From the NCBI RefSeq assembly GCF_900199455.1, contig NZ_FZQR01000013.1, forward strand, positions 62,001-126,000: DNA of 64,000 bases, given 5' to 3'. The DNA is from Mesorhizobium carmichaelinearum. GTDB taxonomy: Bacteria > Pseudomonadota > Alphaproteobacteria > Rhizobiales > Rhizobiaceae. The notes below the pieces were generated by a model, which was not told the DNA's origin, did no database searches, and saw nothing but the letters and a program-made list of their open reading frames with translations. Numbering within the stretch: the stretch's first letter is position 1; the number at the start of each line of letters is the position of its first letter. A program made the translations under genes and the position numbers. Of this stretch, positions 34,638 to 42,000 are shown in pieces.

Positions 34638-35462
34638 CTAGAACTCACTCTGCTCGTCGTCCTCCGGCAAGAAGTCCCGCAATTCAGCAACAACCTCGGG
34701 CAACTTGCGACCGAAATACGTCGCCAACGCCATCGCGGCGACCTCCGGATGCTTGGCCATGCTGGTTGAGAACTCCTTGGCGAGACGGTCCGCGAACCGC
34801 TGGGCCAGTTCCTCTTTCCATTGCTGGCGGTCACCTTCGCTCATCTCCTCAGCAGGCCCTTCTGCTGCCTCACGAGCCCGCCACCACGAAGGGTAGTTGA
34901 ACGCATCTTGCCCGAGCCTCTTACCAACGGCCCGCATGTTGCCGACTTGCGCTACTGAAACACCGGCCGCTTTGGCGATCTCGGCCTTGCTGTGCTGATC
35001 GAGCTGAACGAGCCGCCAAGCGTAGTCCTGGCGCTCCCGTGAAGCCATCGGCAGCTTCACCTGAGAGTTTGCCCTTCCGGCCTCCAGCACGGCTTCCTGA
35101 GGCGTTCCTTGGAAGTACTGGACCGGGATGCCGGCGACCGTTCCTACCCGCCGGTACGCTTCAATTCGGTGATGACCGTCAACGAGAACCGCCCTCGGTC
35201 CGACCGGCAGGACGGTCACGGGTTCGACCTTGCCAAAATTCTGAATGGTTCGAGCGAGGTCAGCTATGTGCTTCTCGCTGATCTCGCGAGGCTGGAACAG
35301 TTCCGGCATGAGCGTGATTTCGTCGAGGGCCAATTCAGCCGGTCGAACGCATTGTTGCTCAACTTCAGTCGCCGACACCAACTCGGCCAGGAGCCGCGCG
35401 GGTTCAAATGAGCTATCCTTGGTCGCGGCTTCACTGATAGCCGCAGTCGAATTTCCATCCAT
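34638..35462 (-). CDS. ParB-like protein (ParB/Srx nuclease fold plus HTH)
   Basis: About 274 residues from ATG 35462 (MDGNSTAA). A ParB N-terminal domain: LFQPREISEKHIADLARTI (about 55-73), PVTVLPVGPRAVLVDGHHR (about 80-98) with the characteristic DGHHR, then ANSQVKLPMASRERQDYAW and an HTH, SKAEIAKAAGVSVAQVGNM. The C-terminal 90 residues are helical and acidic, ending EDDEQSEF. True ParB acts in partitioning with ParA, but no parA is present, so an island transcription or nuclease-like role is more likely. First unit downstream of the leftward set; it converges with mrr. Confidence 0.82.
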   Translation of the reverse strand: MDGNSTAAISEAATKDSSFEPARLLAELVSATEVEQQCVRPAELALDEITLMPELFQPREISEKHIADLARTIQNFGKVEPVTVLPVGPRAVLVDGHHRIEAYRRVGTVAGIPVQYFQGTPQEAVLEAGRANSQVKLPMASRERQDYAWRLVQLDQHSKAEIAKAAGVSVAQVGNMRAVGKRLGQDAFNYPSWWRAREAAEGPAEEMSEGDRQQWKEELAQRFADRLAKEFSTSMAKHPEVAAMALATYFGRKLPEVVAELRDFLPEDDEQSEF

Positions 35463-35472
35463 CACTTTGATC

Positions 35473-36180
35473 CTATGCTCGTGCGGTTTCGGGGAAGGCT
35501 TTGCGCCGATGCTCAACGAGCAGTTCGCAAGCCGCCTCCAGCGCCTCGCCGATGTGCCTAAGGACCCTTCCACGCGGTCTCGGGTAGACGTGCAGCTCGG
35601 TCGCGGTCGGACCCTCGCCCCATCGCTTGTGCGTCCCTGAGGCCATCCGATGGACGAGCTTGGCAGCCTGCACCTGCTTGAACTCAGATTTGCGCTCTGC
35701 TTGCGGGTCGTCCCTGATGATCATCTCCACGGCAAGCCACGCAGCGACCACACGGCGCGGGTCGATGCCGGCCTTCCGCAGCCTCGCCCAGGCGGCCTTC
35801 GCGCGGTCCTGAGGTGACAACCCACGCAGCCGGAACGCCTCCACATGAGGCCCTGCGGTTCGCACGAGGGTCGCCACTCGGTCGACCGCATTGACCACGT
35901 AGGTGTCACTCTGGTTTGTCTCAAGCCATGTCAGCGCGGCAGCCCGGTAAGGGTTGATCTCCTGCGCCTTGTAGGAAGATTTGTAGGGGCTCCCGTGTCG
36001 CGAGTGGTGATCAGCATGGGAGCGGCAGAACCGCGTATCCAGACCGTCTCCGGTGCCCGCACGGGCAGGCCTACCGCAGCCGACTACGCGGCACCGGGTG
36101 AACATCGCGCTGGGCTCATTGGCCCGGCCCTTCACTTCGGTCTTCCGCTCGCGCTTGGCCGTCCAGTTGGTCAATGTCAT
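35473..36180 (-). CDS. Unknown protein with a Cys/His zinc-finger-like N-terminus
   Basis: About 235 residues if started at ATG 36180; a shorter start at ATG 36105 begins at MFTRCRVVGCG. The N-terminal pattern is CRVVGCGRPARAG followed by FCRSHADHH, that is C-x4-C...C-x2-H with more His, resembling a small zinc knuckle or an HNH-like core. The rest is helical (YVVNAVDRVATLVRT, AKAAWARLRKAGIDPRRVVAA) and ends in a basic stretch. It stands 10 bases before the ParB-like gene on the same strand. I do not recognise a family. Confidence 0.7.
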   Translation of the reverse strand: MTLTNWTAKRERKTEVKGRANEPSAMFTRCRVVGCGRPARAGTGDGLDTRFCRSHADHHSRHGSPYKSSYKAQEINPYRAAALTWLETNQSDTYVVNAVDRVATLVRTAGPHVEAFRLRGLSPQDRAKAAWARLRKAGIDPRRVVAAWLAVEMIIRDDPQAERKSEFKQVQAAKLVHRMASGTHKRWGEGPTATELHVYPRPRGRVLRHIGEALEAACELLVEHRRKAFPETARA

Positions 36181-36283
36181 CGTCCTCAAAGTAGCCACCC
36201 CGCATCGGCGGGAAGGCAAGCATCTACAGCGGGGCAAGCGGCAGGGACAATCGGCAATGTGTCCCAGCCTCCATTACTCAGCG

Positions 36284-36922
36284 TCAGGGGTTCGGCACCG
36301 GATCATCGGGGGGTGCAAGGCGCTTTGCCAGCTTGGCGAGCGTCGAGCGGGAGCAGTTAGTGGCCCGCACGATTGTGTTCCAGCTCTGCTTGTTCCGCAG
36401 CATTTCCAAGATGGCTTCGTTGCGCTCTGCGTCCTCGGGGCGACCCTTCATGCGCCCCTCGGCTTTCGCCTTGGCGATGCCCTGAGCCTGCCTGCGGCGT
36501 CGGTCGTCATAGTCCTTGCGGGCGATGGCGGCGAGCATGTCAAGCAGCATCCCGTTGATCGCGTCGAACATCCGCCCGGTGAAGGCGTCCTCGGTCTTCA
36601 ACATCATGTGCGAGGTCGGCAAGTCCAGCGCCACGACCTTGACCTCTCTGTCCTTGATCTCGCGCTTGAGCTGGTCCCAGTCCTTGTCTGACAGGCGGCT
36701 CAGGCGGTCGACCTGTTCGGTGAGCAGGATGTCGCCCGGCTTGCTGTCCCTGAGCAGCCGGAACAACTCCGGCCTGTGCAACGACGCACCGCTTTCGTTC
36801 TCCTCGTAGGTGGCGGCGATGGTCAGCCCTCGCTCGCGGCAGAACGCTTCAAGGTCGCCCCGGGCGCGTCCTGCGTCCTGCTCCTTAGTCGAGGCCCTGA
36901 GGTAGGCTCGGATGAATGACAT
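36284..36922 (-). CDS. Serine recombinase (resolvase/invertase family)
   Basis: Protein of 212 residues. N-terminal resolvase domain: IRAYLRASTKEQDAGRARGDL (Ser about 11; quoted region about 4-24), NESGASLHRPELFRLLRDSK, and LLTEQVDRLSRLSDKDW (about 66-82). A C-terminal HTH reads NKQSWNTIVRATNCSRSTLAKLAKR, quoted here as positions about 178-202. Could invert or resolve DNA in the island, or act as a transposase remnant. GGAGGG is 6 bases before ATG 36922, and a strong promoter lies just upstream. Confidence 0.9.
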   Translation of the reverse strand: MSFIRAYLRASTKEQDAGRARGDLEAFCRERGLTIAATYEENESGASLHRPELFRLLRDSKPGDILLTEQVDRLSRLSDKDWDQLKREIKDREVKVVALDLPTSHMMLKTEDAFTGRMFDAINGMLLDMLAAIARKDYDDRRRRQAQGIAKAKAEGRMKGRPEDAERNEAILEMLRNKQSWNTIVRATNCSRSTLAKLAKRLAPPDDPVPNP

Positions 36923-36952
36923 GATGCCCTCCAGTTCGATTTGACTGGTTCG

Positions 36953-36981
36953 CTAATAGATGGTTCGTTTTGAATGGTCAA
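36953..36981 (-). promoter_or_regulatory. Promoter of the serine recombinase with repeated CGAACC
   Basis: Reading leftward: TTGACC (36981-36976), 17 bases, TATTAG (36958-36953), then the start codon 30 bases on. The motif CGAACC occurs within the spacer and again just after the -10, 17 bases apart, with a third partial CGAAC further down. This spacing places repeats on one face of the helix and suggests a binding site for an autorepressor such as the recombinase. Confidence 0.55.
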
Positions 36982-37112
36982 GGGGTATTTCTCGAACCAC
37001 GTCAGAGCCAGTTCTGAAAGGGCACACCCAAAAGAGACCTGGGTGACCGGACTGTTCAAGACAGCGCCACAACGGGGGCCTAATTGGAAGGTTGTGCTGG
37101 AGGAGGATCGGC

Positions 37113-37859
37113 ATGATGAGCGAAGACGAACGGATTTCGATCGTTAAGGAACTTCTCTTTGCCTACGTGAAGAGCCCGTCCCTGCGCCACATCCGCGATC
37201 CCTATTCCGTGAATAGGTTGGCGCAGGAGATCGTCAGGCGCATTGACCGGAGCAATTCAATCTGGAGGAAGTGGGACGGGCAACGTGAGGTCCTTCTCAA
37301 ATCCGCCTTGGGTTGTTGGATACCAATCGAGGCTCTGCGCGATTTCATCAACGAGATGCCGGGGCCACAGGTTACGGCGACAGATGTCGCCCAGCGATTG
37401 AGAGCGTTCGAGGACGAGGAATACTTCTCGTACCCAAAAGAGGAGCTGCGCCCTGGGTGTCTCGCGCTCTACGAAAGGGAACGGGCCGAGGGCACCGAGC
37501 TTCCTGCTATCATCGGCCTACTCAGAGACCACGTAGAACGGGAAGAGGAGCAGCTTCGGGTAGAGCGGGAGGAACGGTTTAAGAGGTTGCGTGAAGAGGA
37601 CCGAATGGCTCGCGAACAGCGGCTCCTGTCGGGCGCAGACTGCAAGTGGACGCAGCTCCAGAAATCTCCTCACTGGTTTTGCCGCGTCAATGGCAGGACA
37701 TACCGTCTCTCACCGGCGAAGGACAAAATGTGGAACCTCTACCGCGTCAGTTCGGTCTCGGAGGAGAACGAGAAGGGCTTGATAGGGAAGTACCAACGGC
37801 GCGGAGACGCATCGAAGGTGATCGCTCAAATGGCTTATCAGCCGGAGCCGAGATGGTAG
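37113..37859 (+). CDS. Unknown island protein with central charged helix
   Basis: 248 residues. GGAGGAGG stands 7 bases before ATG 37113. The N-terminal 110 residues are mixed helical (ISIVKELLFAYVKSPSLRHIRD..., quoted as positions 8-29). A long charged stretch (HVEREEEQLRVEREERFKRL, about 148-167) is a likely coiled coil. The C-terminus is a compact aromatic-rich segment (KSPHWFCRVNGRTYRLSPAK, about 189-208) and ends YQPEPRW. No family recognised. It is divergent from the recombinase and the two share the promoter region. Confidence 0.7.
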   Translation: MMSEDERISIVKELLFAYVKSPSLRHIRDPYSVNRLAQEIVRRIDRSNSIWRKWDGQREVLLKSALGCWIPIEALRDFINEMPGPQVTATDVAQRLRAFEDEEYFSYPKEELRPGCLALYERERAEGTELPAIIGLLRDHVEREEEQLRVEREERFKRLREEDRMAREQRLLSGADCKWTQLQKSPHWFCRVNGRTYRLSPAKDKMWNLYRVSSVSEENEKGLIGKYQRRGDASKVIAQMAYQPEPRW

Positions 37860-38003
37860 CAACGGATTTGGCGACGCTCTCTGGATTTCTTGGGCGCTGC
37901 GGGTCGTGGAACCGTTGGGGGGACGGGGGGTGTTCGCGCGTTCTGGCTATCCGATGGGGGTCGGACAGATTTTTCTCAGAAATTTCGACCCTCGGGCCTG
38001 CCC

Positions 38004-38765
38004 TCAAAGGCTACTTCGGGGGGTCTTCAGTGCGGCTTTTGCGGCGGCCTTTTGACGACGCTCCTTGATGTGTTCCAGCTTCTCGGGCGGAATTTTGTCG
38101 ATGAGGTCTTTGAGAGCCGCCTTCTCGGTGATTGCCCAATTGACGATCAGGCTGGCCAAGCGAAACAGTATCGCGACGGTCTTGCCGTCGTCAGAACCGT
38201 AGAGCTTTCCGGCGTGGAGAGCCTCGTTGCCAGTCAATCTGACGACATCCATGGCTATGATGATCTCGTCAGGAATACCCTGCTGCTCAAGCACCTCTAT
38301 GGCGCTCTCGAACTTATCCTTACCGGTGATCGTCTTGCAGAGGCCTTCGACGCACATTCGAAGCAGCGCGGCGGATGCTCTGGGACTTGCGGCGGCGATG
38401 GATGCTGCCTCCTCGAAATCCCGCTGCAATTCCGGCGGCAAGTCGGCCGGAACCTGGTGCGCGCTTACCTGAGCCGGAAAGACCAGTTGGCCTTCGAACC
38501 ACAGACACTTAGCGGTGCACGCCTCGCACGTGGAAATGCCAAGATCGCTGAGGACCTCCTCCGTCTTTACGTAGGTTGTCGGGGTCTTTCTCATCCCCTT
38601 TCGATACACGGTCGCCCAAGATTGCGCGGCGACCACATCACAGCGAGGGCATTTGAACTTCGTCCCTCGAAACTCGGGTTGGTACTCAACTCTAACCCCA
38701 GGCTCGCGAAGACCGCTTGCGGCCACTTCTTCTTGAACTGCCGGCGCTGACGGAAATACGGCCAT
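38004..38765 (-). CDS. DUF4145-domain protein with N-terminal zinc ribbon
   Basis: 253 residues. CPRC (about 39-42) and CEAC (about 80-83) with KC look like the four-cysteine zinc ribbon found before DUF4145. The helical DUF4145 core is EAASIAAASPRASAALLRMC (about 122-141) and GNEALHAGKLY (about 179-190). The C-terminal tail is Lys/Ala-rich. DUF4145 is frequent in restriction and other defence loci; the HsdR in this island has the same kind of domain at its N-terminus. Function unknown. It is the last gene before the right attachment site. Confidence 0.8.
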   Translation of the reverse strand: MAVFPSAPAVQEEVAASGLREPGVRVEYQPEFRGTKFKCPRCDVVAAQSWATVYRKGMRKTPTTYVKTEEVLSDLGISTCEACTAKCLWFEGQLVFPAQVSAHQVPADLPPELQRDFEEAASIAAASPRASAALLRMCVEGLCKTITGKDKFESAIEVLEQQGIPDEIIIAMDVVRLTGNEALHAGKLYGSDDGKTVAILFRLASLIVNWAITEKAALKDLIDKIPPEKLEHIKERRQKAAAKAALKTPRSSL

Positions 38766-38961
38766 TTAATAGTCCCCAATTTCGACCACTAACTCTGCCT
38801 CCGGTCGACGCTGCAAGCAACCATCCAACGGCCGAGCCGCTTCACCACCTGCAGGCGGATGAAAAACAGGCTTGCTTGTGGTACAAAAGCTCGCTACAAA
38901 GCGGCCAGTGGCGCAGGCTTAAGCACTTGATTTTTCTGCCTTAAGGAGGATGGATAGGCCG

Positions 38962-38979
38962 GTCCTCTTCTGGGCACCA
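38962..38979 (+). repeat. attR: 18-bp direct repeat, right end of the island
   Basis: GTCCTCTTCTGGGCACCA, identical to the last 18 bases of tRNA-Leu(CAG). The sequence upstream of it does not fold as a tRNA, so it is a tRNA remnant and marks the right junction. Host sequence resumes with AAATTCCCG. Confidence 0.9.
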
Positions 38980-39021
38980 AATTCCCGTTTCGAACCGCTC
39001 ATTGGTTCAGAGACCCCTGAG

Positions 39022-39048
39022 AAAAAGCCCGGTTCGTCCGGGCTTTTT
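39022..39048 (+). terminator. Rho-independent terminator, originally that of tRNA-Leu(CAG)
   Basis: AAAAAGCCCGG, loop TTCGT, CCGGGCTTTTT: an 11-base-pair stem with an A-tract and T-tract that can act both ways. It sits 42 bases beyond the right attachment site, where a tRNA terminator is expected. The inserted island has parted it from its tRNA gene by 13.7 kb. Confidence 0.85.
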
Positions 39049-39162
39049 CTTTGTCCGGCGCCTCGCCGTCCGGCCGAATTCGGCCCAAAAGGACCGCTGT
39101 GCCGACAAAGCTTTGACATGATCGCGGCTAGGTTAGAACCATCTAAAACTGGATGGCCCGGC

Positions 39163-39708
39163 ATGAACCCTACCTATACAAGCGCCCAGAAAGCCATTCA
39201 CTGGGCCGTGTTTCTGCTGGTCATCGGTCTCTATGGCTTGACCTATGTCGCGGACCTCTTTCCGCGCGGCGACCCTGGCCGCGCGCTCGTCTGGTGGTTC
39301 CATATCTCGTTTGGGATGCTGCTGTTCGCGCTGGTCGTCATCCGCGTCGGCCTGCGCCTGACGCTGGGAGCACCGGGTCTGCCGCCGGAAATGTCGGAGC
39401 TGGAACGATGGGTTGCCAAGGTCGCGCATCTCTTGCTTTACGCGCTGCTGGTGACCATCCCGGTGCTCGGCGTCCTGCTGACCTGGTACCGGGGCGACGC
39501 CTTGAGCTTTTTCGGCCTCTTCACCATTCCGGCTCCGGTGTCTCCCGACAGCGCCACGGCCCGATCCATCAGGGAACTGCACAGCCTCTGCGCCAATCTG
39601 ATCCTCATCCTTGCCGGACTGCATGCGGCGGCGGCGCTCTGGCATCATTATGTCCGCGGGGATGACGTGCTCAGGCGAATGCTGCCGCAAACCAGAGCTG
39701 GGTCCTGA
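39163..39708 (+). CDS. Cytochrome b561-family membrane protein
   Basis: 181 residues with four membrane helices. Candidate heme ligands are in KAIHWAVFLL (about 11-20), WWFHISFGMLLF (about 44-55), KVAHLLLYALL (about 86-96) and GLHAAAALWHHYVRGDDVL (about 153-171). Predicted inner-membrane electron-transfer protein that passes electrons from quinol to an acceptor. ATG 39163 gives the family start; the upstream frame would run back into the island. Confidence 0.88.
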   Translation: MNPTYTSAQKAIHWAVFLLVIGLYGLTYVADLFPRGDPGRALVWWFHISFGMLLFALVVIRVGLRLTLGAPGLPPEMSELERWVAKVAHLLLYALLVTIPVLGVLLTWYRGDALSFFGLFTIPAPVSPDSATARSIRELHSLCANLILILAGLHAAAALWHHYVRGDDVLRRMLPQTRAGS

Positions 39709-39856
39709 GAGGCGGATGCGGCCCAGGGCGATTGTTCCTTGGGCAGCCGTGGTCATCGCGGACGGCGTGGCGCGGCCATTGATAAAACCTGCCCTCGCGG
39801 CTAGGCGCTGAACAAACCGCTTCAAACCGAGCGACGGCTTCGCTACGCTTGCGGCC

Positions 39857-41596
39857 ATGTCTCAATCCAGCACCGCAATTTTCGGCGCCCGTCGCGACCA
39901 GGCCTTTCCAACGCTCACCGAGGCCGACATCGAGCGCATGCGCCGGTTCGGCGAGGCCAGCTTCTATGCCGCTGGCGAGCACATCATCAAGGCCGGCGAT
40001 GTCGCGCCCGGCCTGATCCTGGTCCTGTCGGGCAAGGTTGATATCACCCAGGATAGCCTCGGCCGGCGCGAGACGATCGTCACCCACGGCCCCGGCAGCT
40101 TCGTCGGCGAGTTGGCGCAGCTTTCGGCCCGGCCCTCGCTGGTCAATGCCGAGGCCGCCGAGCCGGTCGAGGCCTTCGTCATCCCCTCGCAGCGCGTGCG
40201 CGACCTGATGGTGCAGGAGGCCAATCTCGGCGAGCGCATCATGCGGGCGCTGATCCTGCGCCGCGTCGGGCTCCTGGAAAGCGCCACCAGCGGGCCGATC
40301 ATCATCGGACCATCAGGCAATGCCGACGTGTTGCGGCTGCAAGGTTTTTTGGCCCGCAGCGGCCAGCCGCACCGCGTGCTCGATTCCGGCGGCGACCCCT
40401 GCGCCAAAACCCTGGTCGAGCGCTTCGACGTCGACCCGCACCATCTGCCGGTCGTGCTGTGCCCGAATGGCAGGCTGCTGCTGAATCCCGGCGAGAAGGA
40501 CCTAGCCCGCTGCATCGGCCTGCTCAGGCCGATCGATGCCGATACGCTTTATGACGTGGCGATTGTCGGCGCCGGCCCGGCGGGGTTGGCCGCGGCCGTC
40601 TATGCGGCCTCCGAGGGGCTGTCGACCATCGTGCTCGATTGCCGGGCCTTCGGCGGCCAGGCGGGCGCCTCGGCCCGCATCGAGAACTATCTCGGTTTCC
40701 CGACCGGCATTACCGGCATGGCGCTGATGGCGCGCGCCTACAATCAGGCGCAGAAATTCGGCGTCGAAATGGTGATTCCGGACGAGGCAAAGCTGTTGAG
40801 CGCGGCGACCGACAATTCAGGCGCCCGCTATCTGCTCGATGTCGGCGACGGCGAAACGGTGCGGGCGCGCAGCGTGGTGATCGCCAGCGGCGCGCGCTAC
40901 CGGCGTCTCGACATCGCCAACCTGTCGCAGTTCGAAGGAAGCTCGGTGCACTATTGGGCCTCGCCCATCGAAGGGCGGCTTTGCGCCGGCCAGGAGGTGG
41001 CGCTGGTCGGCGCCGGCAATTCGGCCGGCCAGGCGGCGGTCTATCTCGCCAGCCATGCGCGCAAGGTGGCGCTGCTGGCGCGTGGCGGCAGCCTCGATGC
41101 CTCGATGTCGCGCTATCTGGTCGAGCGCATCAAGGCGCAGCCGAACATCGAGGTGCTGACCGAAACCGAAATCGAGGCGCTGGAGGGCGAGGAGGGCAAT
41201 CTGGCCACTGTCCGCTGGCGCAACCGCGTCAGCGGCGAGCAGACGACGCGCCCGATCCGCCATCTCTTCCTGTTCATCGGCGCCGACCCGAACACCGACT
41301 GGCTGGCGCAATGCAATGTGGCGCTGGATGCCAAGGGGTTCATCCGCACCGGATCGGAGCTCGGACCTGAACATGGCCTGATGGAAACCAGCCGCAGCGG
41401 CGTGTTTGCCATCGGCGACGTGCGCTGCGGTTCGGTCAAACGTGTCGCGGCCGCCGTCGGCGAGGGCGCCCAGGTGGTTGCGGCCTTGCATGCTTATCTC
41501 GCGCAGGACGGTAGCCAAGCCGCCGCGCCTCAAAGCATGATCCCGAAAAGTGTGAACCGGTTTTCGGAAAAAGATCATGCTTCAACGAAGAGATAG
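39857..41596 (+). CDS. Cyclic-nucleotide-binding domain fused to thioredoxin-reductase-like FAD protein
   Basis: 579 residues. Domain 1, about 20-130, is a CRP/cNMP-binding fold (GEHIIKAGDVAPGLILVLSG, GSFVGELAQL). A linker region (about 145-225, thioredoxin/glutaredoxin-like, VLDSGGDPCAKTLVE) follows. Domain 2, about 233-555, is a thioredoxin-reductase-type FAD/NAD(P) oxidoreductase (YDVAIVGAGPAGLAAAVYAA, VALVGAGNSAGQAAVYLA, GVFAIGDVRCGS). The redox CxxC of true thioredoxin reductase is absent: VHYWASPIEGRLC is in its place. The C-terminal codons come from a dispersed palindrome. Next gene begins 14 bases downstream. Confidence 0.88.
   Translation: MSQSSTAIFGARRDQAFPTLTEADIERMRRFGEASFYAAGEHIIKAGDVAPGLILVLSGKVDITQDSLGRRETIVTHGPGSFVGELAQLSARPSLVNAEAAEPVEAFVIPSQRVRDLMVQEANLGERIMRALILRRVGLLESATSGPIIIGPSGNADVLRLQGFLARSGQPHRVLDSGGDPCAKTLVERFDVDPHHLPVVLCPNGRLLLNPGEKDLARCIGLLRPIDADTLYDVAIVGAGPAGLAAAVYAASEGLSTIVLDCRAFGGQAGASARIENYLGFPTGITGMALMARAYNQAQKFGVEMVIPDEAKLLSAATDNSGARYLLDVGDGETVRARSVVIASGARYRRLDIANLSQFEGSSVHYWASPIEGRLCAGQEVALVGAGNSAGQAAVYLASHARKVALLARGGSLDASMSRYLVERIKAQPNIEVLTETEIEALEGEEGNLATVRWRNRVSGEQTTRPIRHLFLFIGADPNTDWLAQCNVALDAKGFIRTGSELGPEHGLMETSRSGVFAIGDVRCGSVKRVAAAVGEGAQVVAALHAYLAQDGSQAAAPQSMIPKSVNRFSEKDHASTKR
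41534..41581. repeat. Short palindromic repeat inside the 3' end of the oxidoreductase gene, copy 4
   Basis: AGCATGATCCCGAAAAGTGT ... GAACCGGTTTTCGGAAAAAGATCATGCT. Outer arms AGCATGATC and GATCATGCT are exact complements. It is translated as SMIPKSVNRFSEKDHAS, so an intergenic-type repeat now encodes most of the last 20 residues of the preceding protein. Confidence 0.85.
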
Positions 41597-41610
41597 TTCA
41601 GGAGGTTGTG

Positions 41611-41919
41611 ATGGCGGACGAATGCAAGCATGCGGTAGGGATCAAGGACGTCACGCCGAGCGCACTCGGCTGCGAGGAATGCCTGAAGAGCGGCTCATGG
41701 TGGGTGCATCTGCGGCTCTGCCGCACCTGCGGCCATGTCGGCTGCTGCGACGACTCGCCCAACCGCCACGCCACCAAACATTTTCACGCCACCAGCCATC
41801 CTGTCATCGAGGGCTATGACCCACCCGAAGGCTGGGGGTGGTGCTATGTCGACGAGGTCTTTCTCGACCTCGGCGACCGCACGACGCCGCAGAACGGTCC
41901 GATCCCGCGATTTTATTGA
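41611..41919 (+). CDS. UBP-type zinc-finger protein
   Basis: 102 residues, covering a Znf-UBP domain from end to end: CKHAVGIKD, GCEECLKSGSWWVHLRLCRTCGHVGCCD (ligand-rich region about 22-50), and SPNRHATKHFHATSHPVIEGY. Several Cys and His serve as zinc ligands. The bacterial proteins are of unknown function and are often encoded beside the cNMP/thioredoxin-reductase fusion, as here (14 bases apart). AGGAGG is 6 bases before the ATG. Confidence 0.9.
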   Translation: MADECKHAVGIKDVTPSALGCEECLKSGSWWVHLRLCRTCGHVGCCDDSPNRHATKHFHATSHPVIEGYDPPEGWGWCYVDEVFLDLGDRTTPQNGPIPRFY

Positions 41920-41950
41920 GACGCCACCGGACAGCCGGCTCCAGAGATGA

Positions 41951-41975
41951 AAAAGCCCGGTCGTCCGGGCCTTTT
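41951..41975. terminator. Bidirectional terminator
   Basis: AAAAGCCCGG, loop TCGT, CCGGGCCTTTT. Located after the zinc-finger gene and before the convergent 57-residue gene. It has both A- and T-tracts and so can end transcripts from either side. Confidence 0.8.
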
Positions 41976-42000
41976 CTTGCCTGATATGCCGAGCTCGCGA

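Larger units (their letters stand above)
25244..38979. mobile_element. Genomic island integrated in tRNA-Leu(CAG), carrying restriction-modification and recombination genes
   Basis: About 13.7 kb lying between two copies of an 18-bp repeat, the left copy being the 3' end of a tRNA gene and the right copy a bare tRNA end. A tyrosine recombinase gene is first inside the left end, in the usual orientation. Contents: integrase, hsdR-hsdM-hsdS-mrr operon, a leftward ParB-like/unknown/serine-recombinase set, an unknown gene and a DUF4145 gene. No conjugation or replication genes are present, so it is an integrative element mobilised only with outside help, or a remnant. Confidence 0.88.
38766..39162. 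other. Intergenic stretch holding the right island boundary
   Basis: 397 bases without a credible gene. It contains the start side of the DUF4145 gene, the right copy of the 18-bp attachment repeat, the original terminator of tRNA-Leu and the promoter region of the cytochrome b561 gene. The bases between 38766 and 38961 look unremarkable. Confidence 0.7.

Noticed and set aside
34638..35462. Plasmid partition locus
   Set aside because: The ParB-like gene has no parA partner, no parS-like sites were seen, and no replication gene is present.
38940..38985. Second tRNA gene at the right island boundary
   Set aside because: Only the last 18 bases match tRNA-Leu; no D-arm or anticodon arm can be formed from the sequence before it.
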